Source: JAMCRM01 sp041685075
GTDB lineage: Bacteria > Acidobacteriota > Terriglobia > Bryobacterales > Bryobacteraceae
Assembly: GCA_041685075.1 (NCBI GenBank)
Contig: JAWLGN010000040.1
Span: 1 to 26,871, forward strand
DNA: 26,871 nucleotides
Reading direction: 5' to 3'
Part shown: one piece after another, positions 1-7,826 of the stretch
Position numbering within the stretch: the stretch's first letter is position 1
Layout: every line of letters begins with the position of its first letter
Notes under the pieces: model-generated
The model's input: the letters and a program-made list of their open reading frames with translations, nothing else
Told to the model about the DNA's origin: nothing
Database searches by the model: none
Program-made: the position numbers and the translations under genes

Positions 1-1
1 G

Positions 2-538
2 CTGATTATGGGCGGCAGCCTGCCTCCGGGAGTGCCCGCGGGATTCTACGCCAAGCTGGTAGGCATCGCGCGGGGCATGGGGGTCAACACCCTGGTGGAT
101 GCCGACGGCGATGCGCTGCGCCAGGGCATCGAAGCCGGCGCCACGGTGGTGACGCCCAACCAGCAGGAGGCCGAACGGCTGCTCAACCGCGCGCTGCTCA
201 CCCGCACCCATTTCCTCGAAGCTGCGCGGCGCATCCGCGCCATGGGCGTTGAATCCGTGGTGCTCTCGCTCGGCAGCCGCGGCGCGGTGGGCGCCTTTGC
301 CGGCGGCATGATCGAGGCGCTGCCGCCGCGCGTGGATGCGGTCTGCCCCATCGGTTCGGGCGATGCGCTGGCCGCCGCCTACACCTGGGCCATCAGGCGC
401 GACGGCGATCCCGCCGACGCCGTTCGCTGGGGCGTGGCCGCGGGAACCGCCTCCGCGCGCCTGCCCGGCATGCGTTTCGCCACCCTGGAAGAGGCCAAAG
501 AGATCTACCGGCAGGTGGAAGTGCGGCGCGTGGACTAG
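2..538 (+). CDS. PfkB-family sugar (phosphate) kinase, 5'-truncated by window edge (FruK/LacC-like)
   Basis: Only the C-terminal ~178 residues are present. The frame is open to the first base, so the start lies outside the window; the first in-frame ATG (position 8) falls inside a conserved motif and is not a credible start. Visible PfkB features are GGSLPPGVP near the left edge (the 'GSLPPG' segment typical of 1-phosphofructokinase/tagatose-6-phosphate kinases), TPNQQEAERLL, and the C-terminal signature IGSGDALAAAY. The Asp of that GSGD is the expected catalytic base for phosphoryl transfer from ATP to a sugar or sugar phosphate. The family normally has about 310 residues, so roughly 130 are missing. 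The product should be cytoplasmic. Its TAG stop overlaps the GTG start of murJ by one base (TAGTG), suggesting translational coupling. The exact substrate cannot be read from this fragment; 1-phosphofructokinase-type is the best guess because of the SLPPG motif. Confidence 0.88.
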   Translation: MIMGGSLPPGVPAGFYAKLVGIARGMGVNTLVDADGDALRQGIEAGATVVTPNQQEAERLLNRALLTRTHFLEAARRIRAMGVESVVLSLGSRGAVGAFAGGMIEALPPRVDAVCPIGSGDALAAAYTWAIRRDGDPADAVRWGVAAGTASARLPGMRFATLEEAKEIYRQVEVRRVD

Positions 539-2133
539 TGGACCGCCGTATCGCACGCTCGGCCGGCGCCATCTCGGCCGCGGTGGCGGCCAGCCGTATT
601 ACGGGTCTCGTCCGGGAGATGGTGATGGCGCGCTTCTTCGGCGCCAGCCAGGCCTACGACGCCTTCCTGCTGGCCTTCCGCATCCCCAACCTGACGCGCG
701 ACCTGTTCGCTGAAGGCGCGCTATCCTCCGCCTTCGTTCCGGTCTTCACCCGCTACCTGGCGAAGGAGAAGCGCGCGGCGGCGGAACTCTCCAACCTGGT
801 GGCCAGCGCCACTATCCTCTGCGCGGGCGGCATCTCTCTTGCCGGCATCTTCTTCGCGCCGCAACTGGTGATGCTGTTGGGGCCGGGCTTTGCGCAGGTG
901 CCGGGCAAGGCCGAGCTGGCCGTTACCCTGACGCGCGTGATGTTCCCGTTCCTATTACTGGTGGCGCTGGCGGCACAGGCCATGGGAGTCTTAAATGCCA
1001 GCGGGAGCTTCGGCGTGCCGGCGCTGGCTTCGGCCTGGTTCAACGTCGGCTCGGTGGCCTTCGGGCTGGGGCTGGGCTTCACGGTGGGGCGCGCGCTGGG
1101 TATCGACCTGATCGTCTCGATGAGCGTGGGGGTGGTGCTGGGCGGCATGCTGCAACTCGTGTGGCAACTGCCCGCCGTGTGGCGCGCCGGTTTCCGCTTC
1201 CGCCCGCAGTGGAATCCCCGGCACCCGGGGTTGCGCGAGGTGGCCGTCCTGATGGCGCCCGCGATTGTGGGCGGCGCGGCGGTGCAGATCAACGTCGTGG
1301 TGAACACGCATCTCGCCTCGTCGCTCACCGACGCCGCGGGCCAGGTGATCGACGGGCCTGTGAGCTGGCTGGGCTACGCCTTCCGCTTCATGCAACTGCC
1401 GCTGGGGCTGTTCGGCGTGGCGATCGCCTCCGCCACGCTGCCGGCCATCTCGCGCAGCGCGGCCGCGGGGCGCATGGAGGAGTTCCGGGGAACGCTGGCG
1501 CGCTCGCTCGGAATGTCGCTGCTGCTGGCGGTGCCGTCCTCGGTGGGCCTCGCGGTGCTGGGGCGGAGCATGATCGGGGCGGTCTACGAATCGGGACGCT
1601 TCACCGCCTGGGACACGGACCAGACCGCGGCGGCGCTGGCGGGGTATGCGGTGGGGCTGGCGGGGTACGCGGCGATCAAGCTGCTGGCCCCGGCCTTCTA
1701 CGCGCTGGGCGATGCCCGCACCCCCATGATGGCGAGCGTGGTGGGGGTTGCGCTGAACCTGGCGGCGGCCTTGGCGCTGACCCGCTGGGCGGGGATGGGG
1801 CACGCCGGACTGGCACTGGCCACCTCGCTGGCGGCGCTGGCCGGGGCGGCGGTGCTGGCCCTTGCGCTGCGCGCCCGCACGGGCGGCATCCACGGCCGCG
1901 CGCTGGCCTCGAGCGCCGCACGCATTCTGGCGGCAGCCGCGGTGATGGGCGCCGCCTGCGCGGCATCGAGCCGCGCTATCCACGGGTGGCTCGGCGGGGG
2001 GCGCGGCGCTCACCTGGCCGACGTGGCCGTCTCGATCCCGCTGGGGGTGGCGGTCTTCTTCCTGCTGTGCCGCCTGATGCGGGTGCCGGAGGCGCACCCT
2101 GCTACAATACGGGCTTCAAAATCCAGTCGCTGA
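538..2133 (+). CDS. murJ: Lipid II flippase MurJ (MviN)
   Basis: A 531-residue polytopic membrane protein of the MOP superfamily, which flips lipid II across the cytoplasmic membrane for peptidoglycan synthesis. The N-terminus carries the hallmark MurJ block (SRITGLVREMVMARFFGAS, then YDAFLLAFRIPNLTRDLFAEG). Aligning this by eye to E. coli MurJ places R26, D41 and R54 at the positions of the essential charged residues R24, D39 and R52. The rest is about 14 hydrophobic segments, and the length matches the family. The GTG start overlaps the preceding kinase stop (TAGTG); no strong Shine-Dalgarno is visible, so expression probably depends on coupling. The next gene's ribosome binding site overlaps the murJ stop, so a three-gene transcription unit is likely. 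A TACAAT -10-like hexamer at 2103-2108, inside the 3' end, could give a secondary promoter for the downstream gene, but no good -35 is visible. Confidence 0.96.
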   Translation: MDRRIARSAGAISAAVAASRITGLVREMVMARFFGASQAYDAFLLAFRIPNLTRDLFAEGALSSAFVPVFTRYLAKEKRAAAELSNLVASATILCAGGISLAGIFFAPQLVMLLGPGFAQVPGKAELAVTLTRVMFPFLLLVALAAQAMGVLNASGSFGVPALASAWFNVGSVAFGLGLGFTVGRALGIDLIVSMSVGVVLGGMLQLVWQLPAVWRAGFRFRPQWNPRHPGLREVAVLMAPAIVGGAAVQINVVVNTHLASSLTDAAGQVIDGPVSWLGYAFRFMQLPLGLFGVAIASATLPAISRSAAAGRMEEFRGTLARSLGMSLLLAVPSSVGLAVLGRSMIGAVYESGRFTAWDTDQTAAALAGYAVGLAGYAAIKLLAPAFYALGDARTPMMASVVGVALNLAAALALTRWAGMGHAGLALATSLAALAGAAVLALALRARTGGIHGRALASSAARILAAAAVMGAACAASSRAIHGWLGGGRGAHLADVAVSIPLGVAVFFLLCRLMRVPEAHPATIRASKSSR

Positions 2134-2135
2134 GG
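2132..2135 (+). promoter_or_regulatory. Ribosome binding site overlapping the murJ stop
   Basis: GAGG overlaps the murJ TGA stop and sits 8 nt before the TTG at 2144. It decides the unusual TTG start of the toroid protein and argues for coupled translation with murJ. Confidence 0.5.
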
Positions 2136-2143
2136 TCCCATCC

Positions 2144-3220
2144 TTGCTCTCCTTCGTACACCGCGCGGGACGCTGGTTTCTGCATTCGGGCATTCAGGAA
2201 GCTTCGGGCGGCGTCGCCCGGTACTACCGCACGGACACGCGCCGCAACCTCCCGGTCTCGACCGAGATCACGGGCTACGCGGTAAGCACCCTGGCCTACC
2301 TGCACGAGGTCACCGGGGAGGCGGCTTACCTGGAGCGCGCCCTCGAGATGGCGCGCTACCTGGCACGCACCGCCTGGGATGACGCGCTGGATACGATCCC
2401 CTACGAGCACGGCGCGAACTGCACGGGGCGCCTGGCCTACTTCTTCGATTGCGGGATCATCGCGCGGGGGTTGCTGGCCGCCTGGCGCGCCGCGGGCGAG
2501 GAGGAGTTTCTTGAAGCGGCGCGGCGCTGCTGCCGCGCCATGCTGCGCGATTTCCGCGCCGGGGAGTGCGAGTTCCATCCCGTGCTGGCGTTGCCGGAGA
2601 AGCGCCCCGTGCCGCGCGATGAAAGGTGGTCGCGCTCGACGGGCTGCTACCAGCTCAAGTCCGCCATGGCGTGGCGCGAGGTGGCGGAAGCCGCGGGCGA
2701 GAGCGATCTCGAAGAGGCTTACCGGCGGGTGCTCGAAGCGTCGCTCGCCGGCCACGCGGGCTTCCTTCCAGGCCATCCCGACCGCCTCAAGGTGATGGAC
2801 CGGCTGCATGCCTACGCTTACTTTCTGGAAGGCATGCTGCCCTGCGCGAATGAGCCCCGCTGCGCCGCGGCCACGCGCGAGGGCATCGAGCGGCTGGCGC
2901 GCTGGCTGCGGGAGATCTCGCCGGAGTTCGAGCGCTCGGACGTCTATGCCCAACTGCTGCGGGCGCGGCTGTTCGCGGACTGGAACGGGGTGCTGCCGCT
3001 GGACGCAGAAGCCGCGCGCTGGGAGGCCGGGCGCCTGGCCGAGTTCGAGTGCCGGGAGCCGGACCCGCGGATCGACGGCGGCTTCTGGTTCGGCCGCAAG
3101 GGCCGGGAGTGGCTGCCCTACGTCAACCCTGTGTCGACGGGCTTCGCGGTGCAGGCGCTCGTTATGTGGCGCGAGCACGTGGAAGGCCGGCCGCGGACCG
3201 GCCGCCACATGCTGATCTGA
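2144..3220 (+). CDS. Alpha/alpha-toroid (six-hairpin glycosidase-like) protein of unknown function, murJ-linked
   Basis: A 358-residue protein without a signal peptide, rich in regularly spaced amphipathic helices and aromatic/acidic patches (STEITGYAVSTLAYLHEVTG, YFFDCGIIARGLLAAW, STGCYQLKSAMAWREVAE, YLEGMLPC, VNPVSTGFAVQALVMW). This pattern resembles alpha/alpha-barrel proteins of the six-hairpin glycosidase or N-acylglucosamine 2-epimerase type. I recognise the fold style but not a defined family or reaction. The TTG start at 2144 is chosen because GAGG at 2132-2135, overlapping the murJ TGA, lies 8 nt upstream and the protein begins with a conserved-looking FVHRAGRWFLHSGIQ segment. The position directly after murJ suggests a cytoplasmic role in cell-wall or surface-glycan metabolism, which is inference. 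The gene converges with the minus-strand gene ending at 3233. Confidence 0.8.
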   Translation: MLSFVHRAGRWFLHSGIQEASGGVARYYRTDTRRNLPVSTEITGYAVSTLAYLHEVTGEAAYLERALEMARYLARTAWDDALDTIPYEHGANCTGRLAYFFDCGIIARGLLAAWRAAGEEEFLEAARRCCRAMLRDFRAGECEFHPVLALPEKRPVPRDERWSRSTGCYQLKSAMAWREVAEAAGESDLEEAYRRVLEASLAGHAGFLPGHPDRLKVMDRLHAYAYFLEGMLPCANEPRCAAATREGIERLARWLREISPEFERSDVYAQLLRARLFADWNGVLPLDAEAARWEAGRLAEFECREPDPRIDGGFWFGRKGREWLPYVNPVSTGFAVQALVMWREHVEGRPRTGRHMLI

Positions 3221-3232
3221 TGGAAGTCCCGC

Positions 3233-4180
3233 CTACAGCATGCCCGCTTCGCGCAGCAGCGATTTCAGGGTATCGACATCGCGCTGCATGATGGCGAGCA
3301 GCTTTTCCTTGGGGATGGTAAAGGTGCGCTGGCCTGTATCGGCGCCGCCGAGTTCGGGATACTCCATGTGAAGCTGCAAGGGCCCGGCGAATCCGGCTTC
3401 CTTGAGCATGCCGAAGAACTGGCGGAAGTTGACCATGCCCTGGCCGAGGGCGCACCAGCCGGGACGCCAGCGCCCGCGCTCGTCCTGCCGCCAGCGGAAA
3501 TCCTTCACGGCGACGCCCTGGATGTGGGGCATGAGCAGGCGCGAGGTATGGGTCCAGCCGCCATAGCCGCCTTCAACGGTGGCGTGGCCGATGTCGTAGT
3601 TGGCCGAGACCAGGCGCGGGTCGTGATCCTTGAGCAGTAGCCAGAGGTCCCACATGCAGGCGCCCACGTATCCGATGCCGGAGTGGGTATGGTACATGGC
3701 GCAGACGCCGTACTGCTTGTTGAGCGCGGCCAGGTCGCGCACGCGGGGCTTGAAGGATTCGAGCTGCTCCGGGATGGGGCCGCGGCGGTCGTAGCGGAAG
3801 CTGCCCCAGCGATAGTGCTGGATATCGAGGGCCGCGAGCGTCTTGAGGATGGTTTCGGCGTGGGGCGAATCGGCGTCCACGATGTCGGTGGTCACCATGG
3901 GGACCTTGAGGCCGGCTTTACGGACGGCTTCGACGGCCTTGGGCAGGTCGTCGGCGACGCGCTCGGGGAGCACGTGGCCGCCCTTCCGCAGGGTGAGATC
4001 GACGCCGTCGTAGCCGAGCCGGGCGCAGATCTCGGCAGCCTCGGGCACGGCGGCCCAATGGAAATGCTTGGAGAAAGCGCAGATGGAGAAGCGCCGCGCG
4101 GGCGCTTGGGAAGGGGCCGCCAGCGCGGCCGTGCCTGCCAGGCCGGCCATCCAGCGGCGGCGGCTCAAAGGTTGTGACAT
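3233..4180 (-). CDS. Tat-exported sugar phosphate isomerase/epimerase-like TIM barrel
   Basis: A 315-residue protein with a twin-arginine leader (SRRRWMAGLAGTAALAA) followed by a xylose isomerase-like TIM barrel (AP endonuclease 2 family). Candidate divalent-metal and active-site residues are in YHTHSG, NYDIGHAT, GVAVKDFRW and LHMEYPE, typical of this superfamily (E/H/D/E ligands at strand ends). The expected reaction is isomerisation or epimerisation of a ketose or related sugar acid, but the substrate is not readable from sequence. The Tat leader suggests folding in the cytoplasm and action in the periplasm. ATG at 4180 is chosen over the GTG six bases upstream because GGAGG at 4186-4190 gives a 5-nt spacing to the ATG and overlaps the GTG. 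It follows the tandem hydrolase gene by 46 bp on the same strand, so co-transcription is likely. Confidence 0.88.
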   Translation of the reverse strand: MSQPLSRRRWMAGLAGTAALAAPSQAPARRFSICAFSKHFHWAAVPEAAEICARLGYDGVDLTLRKGGHVLPERVADDLPKAVEAVRKAGLKVPMVTTDIVDADSPHAETILKTLAALDIQHYRWGSFRYDRRGPIPEQLESFKPRVRDLAALNKQYGVCAMYHTHSGIGYVGACMWDLWLLLKDHDPRLVSANYDIGHATVEGGYGGWTHTSRLLMPHIQGVAVKDFRWRQDERGRWRPGWCALGQGMVNFRQFFGMLKEAGFAGPLQLHMEYPELGGADTGQRTFTIPKEKLLAIMQRDVDTLKSLLREAGML

Positions 4181-4185
4181 GGACA

Positions 4186-4190
4186 CCTCC
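4186..4190 (-). promoter_or_regulatory. Shine-Dalgarno that fixes the isomerase-like gene start
   Basis: GGAGG on the minus strand, 5 nt before ATG 4180. It physically overlaps the alternative in-frame GTG at 4186, which rules that start out. Confidence 0.7.
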
Positions 4191-4226
4191 GGGTGATCGA
4201 AACACTCATGGTAGCCCAGGCGCGCG

Positions 4227-6209
4227 CTAGCGGTTCAGCCAGGCGGCGAAGTCGGGGTCGGGCTCCGAGATCTTCCAGACGGGGCGCGGCGCCAGCGAGG
4301 CGGCAACGTCCGGGAGATCGAAATCGTGGAGCACGCCCGGCACCACGATATCGGTGATGCCCTGGTGCATTTTCGCGCGCACGATTTCCATGTAGGACGC
4401 GGGCGTGTTGTGGCAGGCGATGCGCGAGATGCGCGGCTCGAGCGCCGCAGCATAGAGCGCTACCACCCCGGCATTGCCTTTGCCGATGATGGCGATGCGG
4501 CGGGGGTCGATGCCGTGGCGGCTATAGAGAAAGTCGAAGGCCCGCAAGGCATCGCCGGTCTGCATGCCTGCCAGGGTGCGGCCGGTGAGATGGGCGCGCT
4601 GGACCAGGTTGTAGTAGTCGCGCGGGCCGCGGGGCGGCGCGCTTTCGCCGATGCCGCGGGGGTCGAAGGCGAGAACCATGTTGCCGGCACGAACGAGTTT
4701 TTCAATGGCGCCGCCTTCACCGGCTTCGGCGGCCTTGCCCGCGGAGTCCAGCCAGAGCACGGCCGGCTTGCGCGAGGGACCGCCTTCGGGGGTGAAGAGG
4801 AGGGCTGGCAGTGTGATGCCCAGCTCGGGCTGCATTTCGATTTTTTCGATGAGGTAGCCGGGGCGCTCGATGGTTCCGCGGGTGTCCCAGGCGGGGATGC
4901 GACGGGTGGAGGGGACCACGAGGCGGTTGCGGATGAGCTCGGCGATGTTCTTGCCGGAGGAGGCGGCGCGGCGCGGGTAGATGGCTTCGGCGAGTTCGGC
5001 GTTGATGGCCTGGGTGGTGCGGGCGTTGGGGAAGGTGGTGCCGACCTGGCCGGTTTCGGTGACGTTGAGGGTCTGGACGGGTTCGACGTCGAAGGCCGGT
5101 TCGGCGCCGTCGTCTTCGCGGTCCTGGAGCCAGCGGGCGAACCAGCGGTAGGTGGCCTCGCGGCGGGGCTGGGACCAGCCGTGGGTGTCGTCGAACTCGA
5201 AGAAACCGGCGCGGTCGCCGGCGCCGAGGATCTCGAAGATGCGGCGGGCCTGGGCGTAGGTGGCGCGCGCGCCGTCGATGGGGAAGTAGTCCTGTATGGC
5301 GGTGGCCATGAGGATGGGGCGGGGGGCGAAGGCGATGAGGAAGTCGGGGAAGTCGAGACCGTCGCGGAGGAAGTTGACGAAGACCTGTTCGGCGTCCTGG
5401 GGGCCGCGGTTGGGCCAGAGCTTCTCCCAGGAGGTGATGTAGCAGGAAGGGGCCGCGGCGGCCAGGCGGGGTTCGAAGACGGCCAGGTAGGCGGCCTGGG
5501 TGCCGCCGCCGGAGTTGCCCGCCACGGCGATGCGGCTGGGATCGACCTCCTTGCGGGTGAGCAGGTAGTCGAAAGCCCGGATGCCGTCCCAGATCATGTA
5601 GCGGGCCATGTTGGTGCCGGTGAGCAGGCACTGGATGCCGGCCATGATGTGCTGGCTGGTGGAGCCGGCGCCGATGGTGGATTTTCCGGTGGCGGGATCG
5701 AAGTATTCGAGGCGCTCGCCCTGGCCGGGCGGGTCGTAGGCCAGCACGACGAAGCCGCGTTTGACGAGGCCGATCCAGGCGCGCTGGTAGAGGTCGGCGG
5801 CCTTGCCGTCGGGGGTGTGGCCGGCGGTGCCCAGGACCGCGGGGTAGGGCGGGGTGCCGGTGGTGGGGATGTAGAGGTTGGCGGTGACGTAGTAGCGCGG
5901 CTGGCTTTCGAAGACGACCTTCTCGATGCGGTAGCCGGGGCGATCGAGCCTGCCGGTGACCCGCGGGTCGAGAGGGGTTCGTTCGGGCAAGCCGCCGATC
6001 TGGGCCAGCATGGTGCGGCGGATGTAGTCCTGCCGTTCCTTCACTTCGGCGGGGGTGCGGAAGGCGGCGACGCGCGCGTTGCGGGCCTCCCATTGCTGGC
6101 GGGCGATGGTGGTGAGGTAGCGGTCGACCATGCCGGCGAGACCGGGGGTGACGTCGAGCGACGACTGCGCCCAGGCGGCGATCGAGACGAAGAGCAGGGC
6201 GAATCTCAT
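4227..6209 (-). CDS. Secreted tandem alpha/beta hydrolase (acetyl xylan esterase-like), second domain degenerate
   Basis: A 660-residue protein with a short Sec signal peptide (MRFALLFVSIAAWAQ, likely cleaved after AWA). Residues ~90-365 form an alpha/beta hydrolase of the acetyl xylan esterase/peptidase-like type: oxyanion region VLGTAGHTPDG, nucleophile elbow GNSGGG with Ser233, probable acid Asp307 (AIQDYFPI) and His343 (DTHGW). Residues ~445-660 repeat the same layout (RPGYLIEKIEMQ parallels RPGYRIEKVVFE; MVLAFDPRGIGES parallels VVLAYDPPGQGER), but the elbow reads GKGNAG with no Ser or Cys nucleophile. This half is therefore probably non-catalytic. The likely role is removal of ester groups from glycans outside the cytoplasm, as inference. 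The start at 6209 is preferred to an in-frame ATG 99 nt upstream because it begins the signal peptide and GGGAG lies 6 nt upstream. The isomerase-like gene follows 46 bp downstream. Confidence 0.87.
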   Translation of the reverse strand: MRFALLFVSIAAWAQSSLDVTPGLAGMVDRYLTTIARQQWEARNARVAAFRTPAEVKERQDYIRRTMLAQIGGLPERTPLDPRVTGRLDRPGYRIEKVVFESQPRYYVTANLYIPTTGTPPYPAVLGTAGHTPDGKAADLYQRAWIGLVKRGFVVLAYDPPGQGERLEYFDPATGKSTIGAGSTSQHIMAGIQCLLTGTNMARYMIWDGIRAFDYLLTRKEVDPSRIAVAGNSGGGTQAAYLAVFEPRLAAAAPSCYITSWEKLWPNRGPQDAEQVFVNFLRDGLDFPDFLIAFAPRPILMATAIQDYFPIDGARATYAQARRIFEILGAGDRAGFFEFDDTHGWSQPRREATYRWFARWLQDREDDGAEPAFDVEPVQTLNVTETGQVGTTFPNARTTQAINAELAEAIYPRRAASSGKNIAELIRNRLVVPSTRRIPAWDTRGTIERPGYLIEKIEMQPELGITLPALLFTPEGGPSRKPAVLWLDSAGKAAEAGEGGAIEKLVRAGNMVLAFDPRGIGESAPPRGPRDYYNLVQRAHLTGRTLAGMQTGDALRAFDFLYSRHGIDPRRIAIIGKGNAGVVALYAAALEPRISRIACHNTPASYMEIVRAKMHQGITDIVVPGVLHDFDLPDVAASLAPRPVWKISEPDPDFAAWLNR

Positions 6210-6499
6210 GGACGCTCCCGTTTTACCACAAGGGCGCGGGGCGCTGCCCGGCGGCAAAGGGGCCGCATATGGGTTCGTTTTGTCGCGGGCAAGTGATTCA
6301 GGGTTCATGGTTTAGCTTCGAAAAATGGGTTTGTTCGGGAAAAATGTTCGGACCTCGGGCCGTCCCCGTAGAAATCGGGCCGGAGGCCTCGCACCAGGAT
6401 ACCTGCCGGCAGGGGCCCGTACGGCACCAGGGAGGGCGCGGGCGTTGGAAAGACGGGAGAAATAGCGGTGCGGGAGTTGTGACTCCGGGGGGGCGGGGA
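6210..6499. other. 290-bp intergenic region without a gene
   Basis: No credible coding sequence is seen on either strand. It holds a short AT-richer patch (about 6275-6350) with two copies of AAAAATG in a similar context (6321-6327 and 6340-6346), a perfect 12-bp palindrome CCTGCCGGCAGG at 6402-6413, and a small hairpin GGAGT-TGTG-ACTCC at 6473-6486. The hairpin lies just past the stop of the XRE gene and could help end its transcript. There is no toxin-sized partner for the XRE gene here. Confidence 0.5.
6264..6292 (-). promoter_or_regulatory. Weak sigma-70-like promoter candidate for the tandem hydrolase gene
   Basis: The minus strand reads TTGCCC (6292-6287), a 17-nt spacer, then TATGCG (6269-6264), about 55 nt before ATG 6209. 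The -35 is reasonable but the -10 lacks the final T. It lies in the only AT-richer patch of this gap. Low confidence. Confidence 0.2.
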
Positions 6500-6781
6500 T
6501 CAGGCCGCTTCGAGATTGACTCGCACGCGGCAGCCCAGCGCGGTGGCGATGTTCACCAGCGCGTCCAGTGAGAAACGGGACACGCGGCCGCGGAGCAGAT
6601 CGTTGATCCGCGGCTGGGTGACCCCGCAGTGTTGCGCGGCTTCGACCTGAGTCCACCCGTGCTTCTTTACGATAGCTGCGATCTGCCGCATCAGTTCGGC
6701 CCGCGCCCGCAAGTTGGCGGCCTGCTCGGGCGTGTCCGCAATCGCGTCCCAGACGCTGGCGTAACTCTCGGGTTTCTTCAT
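6500..6781 (-). CDS. HigA-like XRE-family helix-turn-helix regulator (orphan)
   Basis: A 93-residue protein with an N-terminal segment typical of antitoxin-like XRE proteins (SVWDAIADTPEQAANLRARA) and a helix-turn-helix at about residues 41-66 (GWTQVEAAQHCGVTQPRIND, then LLRGRVSRFSLDALVNIATA). Such proteins usually bind operators of their own toxin-antitoxin operon (HigA/NadS/HTH_37 type). The start at 6781 is chosen because it begins the conserved domain and AGAGG lies 6 nt upstream. Longer upstream in-frame extensions are proline/alanine-rich with no domain. No RelE/HigB-type toxin gene is visible on either side: upstream is a divergent deacetylase gene and downstream is a 290-bp non-coding gap. 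It is therefore probably an orphan or a solitary DNA-binding regulator, perhaps of the divergent PIG-L gene. Function beyond DNA binding is inference. Confidence 0.85.
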   Translation of the reverse strand: MKKPESYASVWDAIADTPEQAANLRARAELMRQIAAIVKKHGWTQVEAAQHCGVTQPRINDLLRGRVSRFSLDALVNIATALGCRVRVNLEAA

Positions 6782-6892
6782 GTGCAACCTCTCTGGTCCT
6801 GCCGTTCTATGGTACTCGTAACTGAAGTGCCACGGCATATCATCGACAGGAGCCGCTGCAGGCAGCCCCGCCGAAACCGGCGCGGGATGGTA

Positions 6893-6898
6893 TATGCT
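6893..6898 (+). promoter_or_regulatory. -10 box directly before the PIG-L start (leaderless candidate)
   Basis: TATGCT is followed by exactly 7 nt and then ATG 6906, so a transcript starting at the usual distance would begin on the start codon. There is no Shine-Dalgarno before ATG 6906. No good -35 is seen. Confidence 0.35.
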
Positions 6899-6905
6899 TG
6901 GCGCG

Positions 6906-7814
6906 ATGGACAGACGCACGTTTCTCGGATCGGCGGCGGCACTGGCGGCGGCCGGCGCCGGCGAGGTGACGATTGAACGGGCGGCGCGGGGGAAACCGCA
7001 CGCGGGTAAAGTGCTGGCCGCCATTCAGCCGCACGCCGACGATATTCCGCTGTTTGCCGGCGGAACCGTGGCGAAGCTGCTCGACGAAGGCTATACCGGC
7101 TACCTCATCAATGTGACCAACGACGATATGGCGGGGCGCGGCACCATCGCGGAGACCGCCCTCAACAACGAGCGGGACGTGGATGAACTGGCGCGGGTGA
7201 TGGGGTTCAAACAGGTCTTCCGCCTGAATTACGGGAACCACCAGATGGACGGGATCTCGCGGCCGGAACTGCGCTCCCGTTTCATCCTGCTGTTCCGGCT
7301 GCTGCGGGTGGACACGATCGTGGGCTACGACCCGTGGGGAGAGTACGAGGAGAATCCGGACCACTACGTGACGGCCGCCTGTGCGGAGGCCGCCTGCTGG
7401 ATGGCCGGCATGGATAAAGACTACCCGGAGCAGATCGCCGCGGGGTTACAGCCCAAGAGCGTGCGGGAGAAGTATTACTTCGCGCGCGGGCCGCAACGGG
7501 TGAACCGGGTGGTGGATATAGGGCCCTACGTGGAGCGCAAGATCGACGCCAACCTGACGAATCGGGCGCAGGGTCCGGCGGGGGAAACCGGGGCGCGGTT
7601 CAGGAGGCAACTGGCGGAACGCGGGCTGCGGTTGCCGCTGCTCGGGAACGACGACCGCACGGCCAACCGCAACTACATCCGGGAGTTCGTGCTGGCGCGC
7701 GACCGGGAGACGGGGCGGCAGCACGGGCTGGAATACGCCGAGGCGTTCCACTACATCGGGCCGGGGACGGCGGCGGTGGAGGAGTATGTGAAGAAGCACG
7801 CGGTGCCCTTGTGA
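6906..7814 (+). CDS. Tat-exported PIG-L (LmbE-type) deacetylase
   Basis: A 302-residue protein with a twin-arginine leader (MDRRTFLGSAAALAAAGA) followed by the PIG-L/LmbE zinc-hydrolase signature QPHADDIPLFAGGT (residues ~41-54), in which the HxDD residues bind zinc and provide the catalytic Asp. NVTNDDMAG and the later DHYVTAACAEA segment (His as third zinc ligand) also fit. Family members remove N-acetyl groups from GlcNAc-type sugars or glycoconjugates; the actual substrate is unknown. ATG 6906 is chosen over an ATG 12 nt upstream because it starts the Tat leader and the upstream codon lies inside a -10-like TATGCT. It is divergent from the XRE gene (124-bp gap) and converges with the HEAT-like pseudogene 12 bp downstream. 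Confidence 0.9.
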   Translation: MDRRTFLGSAAALAAAGAGEVTIERAARGKPHAGKVLAAIQPHADDIPLFAGGTVAKLLDEGYTGYLINVTNDDMAGRGTIAETALNNERDVDELARVMGFKQVFRLNYGNHQMDGISRPELRSRFILLFRLLRVDTIVGYDPWGEYEENPDHYVTAACAEAACWMAGMDKDYPEQIAAGLQPKSVREKYYFARGPQRVNRVVDIGPYVERKIDANLTNRAQGPAGETGARFRRQLAERGLRLPLLGNDDRTANRNYIREFVLARDRETGRQHGLEYAEAFHYIGPGTAAVEEYVKKHAVPL

Positions 7815-7826
7815 GGGATGCCCTTT

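Noticed and set aside
4326..6296. A 656-codon plus-strand open frame opposite the tandem hydrolase
   Set aside because: It is a Gly/Val/Ala/Glu/Asp low-complexity shadow with no motif. The minus strand encodes a signal peptide and hydrolase motifs.
6402..6413. Palindrome CCTGCCGGCAGG as an operator
   Set aside because: It is far from either start codon, with no promoter nearby. A 12-bp GC palindrome is not rare in this composition.
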